Assembly (NCBI RefSeq): GCF_023150065.1
Contig: NZ_JAKLLN010000005.1
Coordinates: 186,001 to 250,000 of the forward strand
DNA length: 64,000 nucleotides
Origin: Zoogloea sp.
GTDB taxonomy: Bacteria > Pseudomonadota > Gammaproteobacteria > Burkholderiales > Rhodocyclaceae
Reading direction: 5' to 3'
Shown here in pieces: positions 1 through 9,092 of this stretch. The notes under the pieces were generated by a model that did no database searches, had not been told where the DNA came from, and saw nothing but the letters and a program-made list of their open reading frames with translations. The translations under genes were made by a program, and so were the position numbers. Within the stretch, counting starts at the first letter, position 1. The number at the start of each line of letters is the position of its first letter.

Positions 1-2239
1 TGTAGAAGGCCGGGCCGGCGTCGGTGGTGGCGAGGGCGACCTGGCGGACATCGCTCCACACCCAGTACTTCTTGTCGAAGAGGTTGTTGAGGGCGACATT
101 GATGCGGGCCTTGGGATGGATCTGCATGCTGGCGCTGAAATCCACGATGGCGTAGCCCGGGGTGCGGAAGTAATCCACTTCGCTGGTGTCGACGCGGTCC
201 TTCTTGAGGGCGGCGCGCAGGCGCGCATCCAGGGCAAGCGGACGGCTGGCCAGGCTGCCGTCCCAACCCAGGTTCAGGTAGAGGCGGGCCGGGTCGACGG
301 TGTTGAGGGGCTGGTCGGCCGAGGTGACATCACCCTGGGACCAGGCCAGCGCGGTGGCGGTACGGAAGCCCGCCGGCAGCGCCCAGCTGCCACGTACCTC
401 CACGCCCTGGATGCGGACGCTGGTGAGGTTGATGGACTGGTACACCGAGCGCACGGCGTTGCCCAGGCAGGCCGGGCTGCTGGCGCCGCTGGGGGTCGAG
501 CAGATCAGCGCGTTGCTGATGAAGTTGCTGTACTTGTTGTGGAAGGCCGCCAGCTGCATGTCGCCACCCGCCAGCTTGAAGCGGGTGCCGATCTCGATGC
601 CGGTGCTGGTCTCGGGCTTCAGGTTGGGGTTGGGCAGGCTGGCGTAGTTCTGGGCAGCGTTGTAGAAGAGGCCATTGACCTCTTCGTAGTTGGGGGCCCG
701 GAAGCCGCGCACCACCTGGCCATAGAAGGAGAGGGCAGGGCTGTGGCGCCAGATGGCGGCGAGCTTGGGCGAAACGGCGGAGTGATCCTGCCCGGTGGCG
801 CTGAAGGTCTGGTTGCCGATGTTCTTGGAGAGCCCGTCCGGGCGCAGCTTGACCGAGTCCAGGCGCAGGCCCGGGGTGACGGTGAGGCGGTCGATGCGGA
901 TCTCGTCCTGGGCAAACAGGCCGAGCGTGCTTGATTCGCCAGGTGCAAAGTCGCGTAGGGGATAGGTGTCTCCAGCCAGGGACTTGCTGACGGTGCCGGT
1001 GGTCTGGTTGGTGATGACGTAGTCCCGCAGCTCATCCAGCTTGTGCCGGCGCCAGTCGGCGCCAAGGCTGAAGAAGTGATCCAGGGCGCCGGTGCGCAGG
1101 CCCTTCTCCAGCTGCACGCCCGCGCCGGTGGTTTCCTGGCGGAAGTGGAAGTGCATGTCCACCAGGCAGTTGTTGGTGCCCCGGGTGGTGCCCGAGCAGC
1201 CCGCAGTGGTGGCCGTGCGCTGCTGCAGGGTGGTGTCGTGGTTGGCGGCGTTCTGGTGGTAGACCATGAACAGGAGGCGATCCAGCAGACCGTCGGTGGG
1301 CTTCCACTCCCAGTCGACCGAGAAGCGTTCGCGGCGGGCGTCTTCGCTGCCTGTGGCGCCGCTGACCCGGGGCAGTGACGTGGCCAGGCGGAGCAGGGCG
1401 ACGTCGGCGGACTGGTTACGGTCTTCGTAGGCAAAACGGATCTGATGCCCCTGGGCGGGTTTGATGATCAGCTTGGCCAGGGTGCCCCGGGAGCGGGTGT
1501 CCTGGGGGTTGGGCTGCTCCCGCCCGACGCTGGTACCGCCCACGTCGCCCCGGTTGTCGAGTTCTTCACCGTTGCGGCGGGTGACGGCCACGAGGCCTTC
1601 GACCATCTCGTTGCGGCCGGCAAAGTAGAGGGTGTTCTGCAGGCTGCTGTCGGCGCCGCGCCAGGTGCCCTTGTAGCGGACGGCGCTGTCGCGCGGGCCG
1701 AGGATGTCGGCCGGGTCCAGGGTGAAGTAGCTGACCACGCCACCCAAGGCGTCGGAGCCATACAGGCTGGAGGCCGGCCCGCGCAGTACCTCGACGCGTT
1801 TCAGAAAATCCATCTCGGGGCTGTCAGAGCTGGCCGTGGTGGCGTTGGATGGCCCGCCGCCGCTGTAGAAGTCGGGCATGCGCACGCCATCCACCTGTTG
1901 CAGCACCCGGTTGCCCTCGATACCCCGGATGTTGACCGAGCTGGCGCCAAAGCGACGCAGATCGCGGGCGACGGCCAGGTCCGGCTCGTCGGCGAAGAGG
2001 CTGGTCTCGTCGTGGGGCATGCGTCTGTCCATGCTCTGCCTGTCGACGGTGGTGATGGTGGTGGGCACGGCGTCGACCAGAGCTTCGCTGCGAGTGGCCG
2101 AGACGACGACGCGGTCGAGAGTGGGGGTGCCTCCCTCGCCGTTGGCATGGGCGAGGGAGGGGCTTCCGGCAAGCGCTGCACTGATGAGGAGGGGAAGGGG
2201 ATGCTTTCCGGAACGGAAGGCGAGGTGGGGCTTGGGCAC
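1..2239 (-). CDS. TonB-dependent heme/hemoglobin-type receptor, 3' end outside window
   Basis: Outer-membrane beta-barrel receptor, probably for heme or a heme protein. The chosen GTG start at 2239 has GGAGA about 8 bases upstream and gives a signal peptide ending in LAHA. A TonB-box/plug start (TLDRVVVSATRS) and a plug with VNIRGI and LRGPASSLYGSDALGG follow. The barrel carries the FRAP and NPNL motifs of the hemoglobin/heme receptor family (around positions 690 and 625) and a terminal NNLFDKKYWVWSDVR segment typical of that family. About 746 codons are visible and the C-terminus runs off the left edge. The histidine usually found between FRAP and NPNL is absent. A Fur box lies upstream, so iron repression is likely. 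The substrate is inferred. Confidence 0.88.
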   Translation of the reverse strand, partial: MPKPHLAFRSGKHPLPLLISAALAGSPSLAHANGEGGTPTLDRVVVSATRSEALVDAVPTTITTVDRQSMDRRMPHDETSLFADEPDLAVARDLRRFGASSVNIRGIEGNRVLQQVDGVRMPDFYSGGGPSNATTASSDSPEMDFLKRVEVLRGPASSLYGSDALGGVVSYFTLDPADILGPRDSAVRYKGTWRGADSSLQNTLYFAGRNEMVEGLVAVTRRNGEELDNRGDVGGTSVGREQPNPQDTRSRGTLAKLIIKPAQGHQIRFAYEDRNQSADVALLRLATSLPRVSGATGSEDARRERFSVDWEWKPTDGLLDRLLFMVYHQNAANHDTTLQQRTATTAGCSGTTRGTNNCLVDMHFHFRQETTGAGVQLEKGLRTGALDHFFSLGADWRRHKLDELRDYVITNQTTGTVSKSLAGDTYPLRDFAPGESSTLGLFAQDEIRIDRLTVTPGLRLDSVKLRPDGLSKNIGNQTFSATGQDHSAVSPKLAAIWRHSPALSFYGQVVRGFRAPNYEEVNGLFYNAAQNYASLPNPNLKPETSTGIEIGTRFKLAGGDMQLAAFHNKYSNFISNALICSTPSGASSPACLGNAVRSVYQSINLTSVRIQGVEVRGSWALPAGFRTATALAWSQGDVTSADQPLNTVDPARLYLNLGWDGSLASRPLALDARLRAALKKDRVDTSEVDYFRTPGYAIVDFSASMQIHPKARINVALNNLFDKKYWVWSDVRQVALATTDAGPAFY

Positions 2240-2374
2240 GGCAGAGATCTCCAGACGTTGAGGGCATCTGGCTAGCTGGCGTGCGGGTTTCCCGTGGTGG
2301 CTGGCTTGACGCTTTTCAGGGCAATGAAGGCAGGCAGGGCTGCCGGAAGCCGCAATGTACCGAAGCTGGCTTAT

Positions 2375-2393
2375 AAATGCAAATCATTATCGT
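2375..2393. promoter_or_regulatory. Fur box between heme receptor and S4 paralogue
   Basis: The stretch AAATGCAAATCATTATCGT matches the Fur hexamer pattern (AAATCATTATCGT core). It lies 136 bases upstream of the receptor start on the minus strand and about 200 bases upstream of the S4 paralogue on the plus strand, so it could control both. Zur cannot be excluded by eye, but the match to Fur is better. Confidence 0.7.
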
Positions 2394-2454
2394 TTACATT
2401 TCTTGGTCCGGATTCTAAGATGCAACCCGGTTCCCTGTTCCCGGAGTCCATTCC

Positions 2455-2529
2455 ATGCGCTCGATGCTTTTGAATGTCTGTGTCCTCGGCCTCCTGCTGA
2501 CCGGGTTTCTCGCTGCCAGCCCCTTCTGA
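2455..2529 (+). CDS. possible 24-residue hydrophobic peptide
   Basis: A short reading frame begins with ATG at 2455, with GGAG about 9 bases upstream. It encodes a 24-residue peptide dominated by one hydrophobic segment (LLNVCVLGLLLTGFLAA). It lies between the Fur box and the S4 paralogue, so it would be on the same iron-regulated transcript. It could be a leader or small membrane peptide, or chance. I recognise no family. Confidence 0.25.
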   Translation: MRSMLLNVCVLGLLLTGFLAASPF

Positions 2530-2589
2530 GGGCGGTGGGTCATTGCCAAACGAACTGTCTTCTTCTCTGCAGAAAGGAAATCCCCGTCG

Positions 2590-3201
2590 ATGTCACGCTA
2601 TACCGGTCCCCGTTTGAAGGTCATCCGAGCCCTGGGCTGTGAGCTGCCCGGTCTGTCCCGAAAGTCCGCCGGAGAACGGGATTACCCGCCCGGCCAGCAC
2701 GGCTCGCGCCCCCGGCGCAAGTCCGACTTCGGGGTCAAGCTGATGGAAAAGCAGAAGCTGCGCATGAACTACGGGCTCACCGAATCCCAGCTCCAGCGCC
2801 TTTTCCGTGAAGCAAAGGCCTCGAGGGCTCCTACCGGCAGCAAGCTGCTTGAACTGCTTGAGCGCCGTCTGGACAACGTGGTGTTTCGTGCCGGTTTTGC
2901 GCCGACCGGGGTGGCCGCGCGCCAGCTGGTGAGGCACAAGCACGTGCAGCTGAATGGTCGGCCGGTGAATATTCCATCCATCCGCGTCAAGCCGGGGGAC
3001 GTGATCGTGCTTGCCGAGCGTGCCCGCAAGATTCCGTCCGTGATTGAGTGCGCGGAACAGCCAAGCCTGGAACGGCCCGAGTGGCTTAGTTGTGATGGGA
3101 AGTCCTTTACCGCGACGGTGAGCCGGCTGCCGGATGCTTCCGAAGTGCCCTTCCCGGTAGAGGTGCAGCACGTGGTCGAGTACTACGCGGTGCGTATATG
3201 A
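2590..3201 (+). CDS. rpsD: 30S ribosomal protein S4 paralogue (zinc-free type)
   Basis: S4 binds 16S rRNA early in 30S assembly. This 203-residue protein has the full S4 layout: an N-terminal S4 domain with PPGQHGSRPRRKSDFG, then the S4 RNA-binding fold with RLDNVVFRAGFAPTGVAARQLV and VQLNGRPVNIPSIRVKPGD. It stands alone, not in the rpsM-rpsK-rpoA cluster, so it is probably a second copy. The N-terminal zinc-ribbon cysteines of the zinc type are missing; only one Cys is present (in RALGCEL). The start has GAAAGGA about 11 bases upstream. The next frame starts within its stop codon. Placement beside a Fur box suggests stress-specific expression. Confidence 0.85.
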   Translation: MSRYTGPRLKVIRALGCELPGLSRKSAGERDYPPGQHGSRPRRKSDFGVKLMEKQKLRMNYGLTESQLQRLFREAKASRAPTGSKLLELLERRLDNVVFRAGFAPTGVAARQLVRHKHVQLNGRPVNIPSIRVKPGDVIVLAERARKIPSVIECAEQPSLERPEWLSCDGKSFTATVSRLPDASEVPFPVEVQHVVEYYAVRI

Positions 3202-3497
3202 GCCCCCGCTGCAACTGCGTGCCGGAAGAGGGGGAAGGCGCCCTGCCGGACTATGAGTCCTGCCCGGAGCTGGCCCTGGCGGCCTTGATCACGCTGATGA
3301 CGAGCTTTCCGTCCCGGCGCAGCCCGGCGATCGCACGGTCGGTGCTGGCGCATCTGGAGGTGATCAGCCGCGATGCCGGCCTCGACGCCGTGCTGCGCGA
3401 GTGCGCGCTGCAACTCATGGGGCGTTGGGCTGCGCTCGAGCAGTTGTGCGAGGCTGATGGCTCCACTCTGGGGGAAGGCGTCCGCAGCTTTAATTGA
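3198..3497 (+). CDS. hypothetical protein, coupled to S4 paralogue
   Basis: A 99-residue protein whose ATG overlaps the TGA of the S4 paralogue (ATGA), so it is translationally coupled. It has a Cys-containing N-terminus (PRCNCVPEEGEG) and a mostly helical body (ELALAALITLMTSF, ARSVLAHLEVISRDAGLDAVLRECALQLMGRWAALEQL). No signal peptide or membrane segment is seen. I recognise no family. It ends before a strong terminator, closing the transcription unit. Confidence 0.6.
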   Translation: MSPRCNCVPEEGEGALPDYESCPELALAALITLMTSFPSRRSPAIARSVLAHLEVISRDAGLDAVLRECALQLMGRWAALEQLCEADGSTLGEGVRSFN

Positions 3498-3545
3498 CGA
3501 AATTTTGCCCGTGGCAAATGCGGGTGTTCAATTATTGATCACGAC

Positions 3546-3586
3546 AGACCGGTAGTGCGCCTGAAATGGGCGCGACCGGTCTTTTT
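3546..3586 (+). terminator. rho-independent terminator after S4 unit
   Basis: A perfect 8-bp outer stem, AGACCGGT (3546-3553) with ACCGGTCT (3575-3582), encloses further GCGCC/GGCGC pairing and is followed by five T residues. Confidence 0.85.
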
Positions 3587-3860
3587 CGTTCTTTATTGCC
3601 CGTATTTTTTCCGCCTACCTATTCCGGGTTAGGTTTCGCTTGTCGTGGCTTGCCGAATGAATGAAGGCTATTGCCTGATGGCTCCCGGATTCCCCGCTGT
3701 GTAGCCGCCGAAACCCTTGCGCTGCGCGACTTTCGGGCGGAGGGGTAGATCCTGCCCGAGCGCTTGCCGGGATCATTCCCGAGCTGAATCCCTGTCAGGC
3801 GTCACCCCGTGGAGAGCCTCACGGCGCAACGACTCCCGGCCGGTCAAGGGCGCAGTCCAG
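3587..3860. other. intergenic region upstream of cbb3 operon
   Basis: No convincing gene. It holds the distal upstream region of the ccoN promoter. A long antisense frame extending from here into ccoN is a codon-bias shadow. Confidence 0.5.
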
Positions 3861-3874
3861 TTGATCTGTGTCAA
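3861..3874 (+). promoter_or_regulatory. FNR/ANR box of the ccoN promoter
   Basis: TTGATCTGTGTCAA matches the FNR consensus TTGAT-N4-ATCAA at nine of ten positions. A weak -10 (TATCCT, 3896-3901) lies at the spacing expected for a class II FNR-activated promoter (site at -41.5, start near 3909). This fits induction of the high-affinity oxidase at low oxygen. Confidence 0.75.
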
Positions 3875-3976
3875 AATGTCGCCCTTATCGCGGCGTATCC
3901 TTCCGCGGAAGCTTGCCGACGGTCCGCCGTTGCGCTCGCAGGGGGGTTTTGTTTTTTTTAAGATGAGGTGACTCAC

Positions 3977-5398
3977 ATGCAATCGCAGACTTACAACTAT
4001 AAAGTCGTGCGGCAGTTCGCCATCATGACGGTGGTATGGGGCATCGTGGGCATGCTGGTCGGCGTTATCGTCGCAGCACAGCTCGTGTGGCCCGAATTGA
4101 ACGTTGCCGAATGGCTGCACTTTGGACGGCTTCGCCCGCTCCACACCAACGCGGTGATCTTTGCGTTTGGTGGTTGTGCTCTTTTTGCCACGTCGTACTA
4201 CTGTGTGCAGCGTACCTGTCACACCCGCTTGTTCGCCCCGGGCCTTGCTGCCTTCACCTTCTGGGGCTGGCAACTGATCATCGTCCTCGCCGCGATCACC
4301 CTGCCTCTGGGCTGGACGTCCGGCAAGGAATACGCTGAACTCGAATGGCCGATCGATATCCTGATCACCCTGGTGTGGGTCTCTTACGCCATCGTGTTCT
4401 TCGGCACCATCGGCACCCGCAAGACCACCCACATCTACGTGGCCAACTGGTTCTACGGCGCCTTCATCCTGACCGTTGCCTTGCTGCACCTGGTCAACAG
4501 CGCTGAAGTGCCGGTTTCCCTTGGCAAGTCCTACTCCGCCTATGCGGGTGTGCAGGACGCCATGATCCAGTGGTGGTATGGTCACAACGCCGTGGGCTTC
4601 TTCCTGACCGCCGGCTTCCTGGGCATGATGTACTACTTCGTCCCGAAGCAGGCTGGCCGCCCGGTTTACTCCTACCGCCTGTCCGTCGTGCACTTCTGGG
4701 CGCTGATCTTCACCTACATGTGGGCGGGTCCGCACCATCTGCACTACACCGCGCTGCCCGACTGGACCCAGTCCATCGGCATGGTGTTCTCCCTGATCCT
4801 GCTGGCTCCGTCCTGGGGTGGCATGATCAACGGCATCATGACCCTGTCCGGCGCCTGGCATAAGCTGCGCACCGACCCGATCCTGAAGTTCCTGATCACC
4901 TCCCTGTCCTTCTATGGCATGTCGACCTTCGAAGGTCCGATGATGTCCATCAAGACGGTTAATGCGCTGTCACACTACACCGACTGGACCGTCGGTCACG
5001 TGCACTCCGGCGCTCTGGGCTGGGTGGCCATGGTGTCCATCGGCGCCATGTACTACCTGATCCCGCGCATGTACGGCAAGACCGAGATGTACTCGACCAA
5101 GCTGATCACCACCCACTTCTGGATTGCGACCATCGGCATCGTGCTGTACATCGCCTCCATGTGGATTTCCGGCGTGATGCAGGGCCTGATGTGGCGTGCC
5201 ACCAACCCGGACGGCACCCTGACCTACTCCTTCGTCGAATCCGTGAAGGCCAGCTACCCGTTCTGGGCAATTCGTGTGCTCGGCGGCGTGCTGTTCCTGA
5301 CGGGCATGCTGATCATGTTCTACAACATGATCAAGACGATTGCCGGTCAGAAGGCCTATGAAGCTCCGGTGCTGGCACCTGCTGGCGCCCACGCCTGA
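3977..5398 (+). CDS. ccoN: cbb3-type cytochrome c oxidase subunit I
   Basis: Catalytic heme-copper subunit that reduces oxygen to water and pumps protons in the inner membrane. The 473-residue protein has about 12 membrane segments. Candidate metal ligands are visible in [25 protein letters not shown] and [28 protein letters not shown] contains the expected cross-linked Tyr region. The ATG at 3977 is chosen over an in-frame GTG at 3968 because GAGGTG sits about 7 bases before it and [15 protein letters not shown] is the usual N-terminus. First gene of the cco operon, downstream of an FNR box; ccoO starts 18 bases later. Confidence 0.97.
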   Translation: MQSQTYNYKVVRQFAIMTVVWGIVGMLVGVIVAAQLVWPELNVAEWLHFGRLRPLHTNAVIFAFGGCALFATSYYCVQRTCHTRLFAPGLAAFTFWGWQLIIVLAAITLPLGWTSGKEYAELEWPIDILITLVWVSYAIVFFGTIGTRKTTHIYVANWFYGAFILTVALLHLVNSAEVPVSLGKSYSAYAGVQDAMIQWWYGHNAVGFFLTAGFLGMMYYFVPKQAGRPVYSYRLSVVHFWALIFTYMWAGPHHLHYTALPDWTQSIGMVFSLILLAPSWGGMINGIMTLSGAWHKLRTDPILKFLITSLSFYGMSTFEGPMMSIKTVNALSHYTDWTVGHVHSGALGWVAMVSIGAMYYLIPRMYGKTEMYSTKLITTHFWIATIGIVLYIASMWISGVMQGLMWRATNPDGTLTYSFVESVKASYPFWAIRVLGGVLFLTGMLIMFYNMIKTIAGQKAYEAPVLAPAGAHA

Positions 5399-5416
5399 TC
5401 GGGAGGAATAATAATC

Positions 5417-6394
5417 ATGGCTCAATCGAATCACGACTTTATTGAACGCAAGGTTGGCTGGCTGATCGTCTTCACGCTGCTGACCGTGAGTATCGGCGGT
5501 CTGGTGGAAATCGTTCCGCTGTTCTTCCAGCACTCCACGACGACCCCGGTCGAAGGCCTCAAGCCCTACGATCCGGTCCGTCTGGTCGGCCGTGACATCT
5601 ACATCCGTGAAGGCTGTTACAACTGCCATTCCCAGATGATCCGTCCGTTCCGTGCCGAGACCGAGCGTTATGGCCACTACTCCGTTGCCGGTGAGTACGT
5701 GTATGACCACCCCTTCCAGTGGGGCTCCAAGCGTACCGGTCCTGACCTGCATCGCGTGGGTGGTCGTTACTCCGACCAGTGGCATCGCATTCACCTGCTG
5801 AATCCTCGTGACGTGGTGCCCGAGTCCAACATGCCTGCCTTCCCCTGGCTCGACCGCCCGGCCAAGTCCGACGACATCGAAGCCAAGATGAAGGCCCTGC
5901 GCAAGGTGGGTGTGCCTTACTCCGATGAGGAGATCCAGGGTGCCCGCAAGGCGCTCGAAGGCAAGACCGAGCTGGATGTGCTGGTGGCTTACCTCCAGGG
6001 TCTGGGTACTGCGCTGAATGCCGGCAAGGCTGCTGCTCCTGCTGTAGCGCCTGCCGCCGCAGCCGCCCCGGCTGCTGCCGAGGCGCTGGGCAAAGTCTTC
6101 TTTGAAGTCGGGTCCAGCACGCTCCCCGCTGATGCCGCTGCTGCGGTCGAGGCGACGGCCAAGTTCATCAAGGACAAGGCTGACGCGAAGGTCGATGTGA
6201 CGGGTTACACCGACAAGACGGGTGACGTGGAGAAAAACCTCGAACTCGCCAAGGAACGTGCCAAGGCTGTTCGTGAAGCCCTCAAGGCTGCTGGTGTGGC
6301 CGAAGACCGGATCAACATGAAGCCGCCTGTCAGCATCACCGGTTCGGGCGACAATGCTGAAGCCCGTCGAGTGGAGCTCAATCCGGGCAGCTGA
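5417..6394 (+). CDS. ccoO: cbb3 oxidase subunit II (CcoO) fused to an OmpA-like domain
   Basis: Membrane-anchored monoheme cytochrome c that passes electrons to CcoN. Residues 13-35 form the membrane anchor. The heme site is C67-YN-C70-H71, with a probable Met ligand in [10 protein letters not shown] normal CcoO ends near residue 200. Here an Ala/Pro linker (201-224) leads into an OmpA/MotB-like peptidoglycan-binding domain (225-325) with [20 protein letters not shown] (Asp266) and [12 protein letters not shown] (Arg281). The Asp and Arg that grip diaminopimelate in OmpA domains are present. The heme domain is periplasmic, so the tail would face the cell wall. One uninterrupted frame with no rare-codon or composition break. 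Confidence 0.95.
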   Translation: MAQSNHDFIERKVGWLIVFTLLTVSIGGLVEIVPLFFQHSTTTPVEGLKPYDPVRLVGRDIYIREGCYNCHSQMIRPFRAETERYGHYSVAGEYVYDHPFQWGSKRTGPDLHRVGGRYSDQWHRIHLLNPRDVVPESNMPAFPWLDRPAKSDDIEAKMKALRKVGVPYSDEEIQGARKALEGKTELDVLVAYLQGLGTALNAGKAAAPAVAPAAAAAPAAAEALGKVFFEVGSSTLPADAAAAVEATAKFIKDKADAKVDVTGYTDKTGDVEKNLELAKERAKAVREALKAAGVAEDRINMKPPVSITGSGDNAEARRVELNPGS

Positions 6395-6436
6395 TGCTGC
6401 AGGGAAAGACCATTCTGAGAACGAAGGAGCGTGAGC

Positions 6437-6628
6437 GTGGATATCAATGATGCGCGGACGGTGGTAACCGTCCTGGGCTTTGTATGTTTCATCGGCATAA
6501 GTCTCTGGGCCTTCAGTGGTCGTGCGCGGAAGGGGTTCGACGAGGCAGCGCTCCTGCCGTTCAGCGAGGACGACTTGCCGGCTCCCGACGCGGGACGGCA
6601 AACCAAGGAAGGAAATAAAAATGGCTGA
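6437..6628 (+). CDS. ccoQ: cbb3 oxidase small subunit CcoQ
   Basis: A 63-residue single-span protein that stabilises the assembled oxidase. The membrane segment is residues 9-26 (VVTVLGFVCFIGISLWAF), followed by an acidic tail (FSEDDLPAPD). The GTG at 6437 is preferred to the GTG at 6431 because AAGGA is 8 bases upstream and MDIND is the usual start. It overlaps ccoP by 8 bases, indicating translational coupling. Confidence 0.9.
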   Translation: MDINDARTVVTVLGFVCFIGISLWAFSGRARKGFDEAALLPFSEDDLPAPDAGRQTKEGNKNG

Positions 6629-7541
6629 CTTTGTTAGCGGTTTCTGGAACGCCTACGTGATGGTGCTGGTGTTCCTGAGTATCGGCTTCTGCGTGTTCGT
6701 GCTCGTCTCGAACATGACGAAGCGGACCTCCGGGCCGGTGGGCCTGCATGATCACATCTGGGATGAGACCCTGCAGGAGTACAACAACCCGCTGCCCAAG
6801 TGGTGGATGTACATGTTCTGGATCACGATCATCTTTGCGATCGTTTATCTGTCCATGTACCCCGGTTTCGGTAACAACCAGGGCAAACTGGGCTGGTCCT
6901 CCGGTAATCAGTGGCAAGCCGAGCAGAAGGCCGCCGCCGAAAAGTATGGTCCGATCTTTGCCAAGTTCCGCAGCATGGATCTCAATGCGGTCGCGGGCGA
7001 CAAGGAAGCCAATGCGATGGGCCAGCGTCTGTTCCTGACCTACTGTGCCCAGTGTCACGGTGCCGATGCCAAGGGTGCCAAGGGCTTCCCCAACCTGACC
7101 GATGCCGACTGGCTGTACGGCGGCGAGCCCGAAACCATCCGCACCACCGTGCTGGGTGGCCGCATGGGCATGATGCCTCCGTTCGGTCCGGCGCTGGGTG
7201 CTGACGGTACCAAGGATGTGGCCAACTATGTTCGTTCCCTGTCCGGTCTGGCCCATGATTCCCTGCGGGCTCAGCGTGGCAAGGAACTCTTCGCTGCCAA
7301 CTGCGTGGCCTGCCACGGTCCGGAAGCCAAGGGCACCCCTGCTCTCGGCGCACCGAACCTGACCGACAAGACCTGGCTGTATGGTTCTTCCGAAGCCACC
7401 ATCATCGAGACTGTGACCAATGGTCGCACCAACCAGATGCCGGCATTCAAGGACTTCCTTGGCGAAGACAAGGTACACTTGCTCGCAGCGTATGTACTGA
7501 GCCTTTCCAAGGGCGCGGCCCCGGCCGAAGAGAAGAAGTAA
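6621..7541 (+). CDS. ccoP: cbb3 oxidase subunit III, diheme cytochrome c
   Basis: Diheme cytochrome c that receives electrons from soluble cytochromes and feeds CcoO. The 306-residue protein has an N-terminal FixP_N region with two membrane segments (about 9-31 and 62-80; KWWMYMFWITIIFAIVYL) and two periplasmic heme sites, C142-AQ-C145-H146 and C228-VA-C231-H232, with MPPFG and QMPAF as Met ligands. The ATG at 6621 has AAGGAAGG upstream and overlaps ccoQ. Last structural subunit before an intrinsic terminator. Confidence 0.96.
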   Translation: MADFVSGFWNAYVMVLVFLSIGFCVFVLVSNMTKRTSGPVGLHDHIWDETLQEYNNPLPKWWMYMFWITIIFAIVYLSMYPGFGNNQGKLGWSSGNQWQAEQKAAAEKYGPIFAKFRSMDLNAVAGDKEANAMGQRLFLTYCAQCHGADAKGAKGFPNLTDADWLYGGEPETIRTTVLGGRMGMMPPFGPALGADGTKDVANYVRSLSGLAHDSLRAQRGKELFAANCVACHGPEAKGTPALGAPNLTDKTWLYGSSEATIIETVTNGRTNQMPAFKDFLGEDKVHLLAAYVLSLSKGAAPAEEKK

Positions 7542-7578
7542 GTTTCAGAAGGAGTGCTTTGTGCTCCTGCTGATCGAT

Positions 7579-7605
7579 TCCCCGGGCATGCCCCGGGGAG
7601 TTTTT
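7579..7605 (+). terminator. terminator after ccoP
   Basis: Stem TCCCCGGG (7579-7586) with CCCGGGGA (7592-7599), 5-nt loop, followed by GTTTTT. It separates ccoNOQP from ccoG and may allow partial readthrough. Confidence 0.8.
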
Positions 7606-7640
7606 GAGCAATAATATTAGAATATTATTATTTGGCAATC

Positions 7641-9080
7641 ATGAGCCAGCCAGACACCCAGACCCCCAAGAGCGCTGAACCGAAGTCAAAGACTCCGGCG
7701 GAAGCTGAAGATACCCTCTACGCAGTTCGGCAAAAGGTGTATCCCCGCGCCGTCACAGGGCTGTTCGCCACCTGGCGATGGATCCTGGTGTGGGCAACAC
7801 AGCTGATCTTTTACGGACTGTGCTGGTTGCCCTGGGGGGATCGGCAGGCCGTCCTGCTGGATCTGGTTGAGCGCAAGTTCTACATTTTTGGATGGGTCTT
7901 CTGGCCCCAGGACGTGTTCTTCCTGGCCATCCTGCTGATCATCAGTGCCTATGCCCTGTTCTTCTTCACGGCGGTGGCGGGGCGCCTGTGGTGTGGCTAT
8001 GCCTGCCCCCAGACGGTCTACACCGAGATCTTCATGTGGGTTGAAGAGAAGATCGAGGGTAATCGCAGTCAGCGCATGAAGCTGGATGCCGCACCGATGA
8101 GCGGGCGCAAGCTCGGTATCAAGGCGGCGAAATTCGGTGCCTGGGGCGCGATCTCGCTATGGACCGGCTTTACCCTGGTGGGCTACTTCACCCCCATCCG
8201 TGAACTGGTACAGGAAGCCCTGACCTTCAGTTTCGGGCCCTGGGAATTGTTCTGGATCTTCTTCTACGGTGGTTTCACCTACCTGTTTGCCGGCGTGATG
8301 CGTGAGCAGGTTTGCAAGTACATGTGTCCCTACGCCCGCTTCCAGGGGGTCATGTTCGACCCGGACACGCTGGTCATCACCTACGATCCCGAACGCGGCG
8401 AACCCCGTGGTCCGCGCAAGAAAGGGCTGGATCCGAAGACCCTCTCCAAGGGGGATTGTGTCGATTGCGGAATCTGTGTCCAGGTCTGTCCGACGGGGAT
8501 CGATATCCGTAACGGCATGCAGTACGAGTGCATCGGATGTGCGGCCTGTATTGATGCCTGTGATCAGGTCATGGAAAAGATGAACTACCCGAAGGGGCTC
8601 ATCCGCTACACGACTGAAAACGCGATGAAGCGTCACTGGGGGATGAAGGAGATCATCGGCCACGTGATGCGGCCGCGGATCATGATCTACGCCGCCGTGC
8701 TGATCGCCATCTGCGGTGCCTTCGTTTGGGGGCTGGCCACACGCTCGACCCTGCGTGTCGACGTCATCAAGGATCGCTCCACCCTCAGCCGAGAAGTGGA
8801 AGGGGGATTGATCGCCAACGTGTACAATCTTCAGGTCATGAACATGACCGAAAAGCCGCGCCGCTTTGCCCTGTCTGCCAGTGGCCTCGATGGTGTGAAG
8901 ATCACGCCGGCCGAGCCCTTTGAGGTGGATGCTGCGGGCCTCAGGGCTGTGACGGTGGAGGTTGCCGTTCCGCCGGAATCCGGCAAGCCTGGTTCCAATA
9001 CGGTGTACATCGAGGTCAAGGCGCTCGACGACGAGACGGTCTCTGTTCGTGAAAAAACTGCATTCCTCATTCCACGATAG
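7641..9080 (+). CDS. ccoG: cbb3 oxidase assembly ferredoxin-like protein CcoG/FixG
   Basis: Inner-membrane cupric reductase/iron-sulfur protein needed for copper supply to CcoN. The 479-residue protein has five to six membrane segments, a conserved GRLWCGYACPQTVYTEIFMW block, and two 4Fe-4S ferredoxin motifs (CVDCGICVQVCPTG and CIGCAACIDACD). An immunoglobulin-like periplasmic C-terminal domain follows. The ATG at 7641 is used; a TTG at 7632 is also in frame and no good Shine-Dalgarno is visible, so the start is uncertain. Followed 12 bases later by ccoH. Confidence 0.93.
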   Translation: MSQPDTQTPKSAEPKSKTPAEAEDTLYAVRQKVYPRAVTGLFATWRWILVWATQLIFYGLCWLPWGDRQAVLLDLVERKFYIFGWVFWPQDVFFLAILLIISAYALFFFTAVAGRLWCGYACPQTVYTEIFMWVEEKIEGNRSQRMKLDAAPMSGRKLGIKAAKFGAWGAISLWTGFTLVGYFTPIRELVQEALTFSFGPWELFWIFFYGGFTYLFAGVMREQVCKYMCPYARFQGVMFDPDTLVITYDPERGEPRGPRKKGLDPKTLSKGDCVDCGICVQVCPTGIDIRNGMQYECIGCAACIDACDQVMEKMNYPKGLIRYTTENAMKRHWGMKEIIGHVMRPRIMIYAAVLIAICGAFVWGLATRSTLRVDVIKDRSTLSREVEGGLIANVYNLQVMNMTEKPRRFALSASGLDGVKITPAEPFEVDAAGLRAVTVEVAVPPESGKPGSNTVYIEVKALDDETVSVREKTAFLIPR

Positions 9081-9092
9081 AGATTCGACCCC

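Noticed and set aside
3773-4861. Long antisense frame over the ccoN start
   Set aside because: Overlaps a conserved oxidase gene and encodes Gly/His/Gln-rich sequence without motifs.
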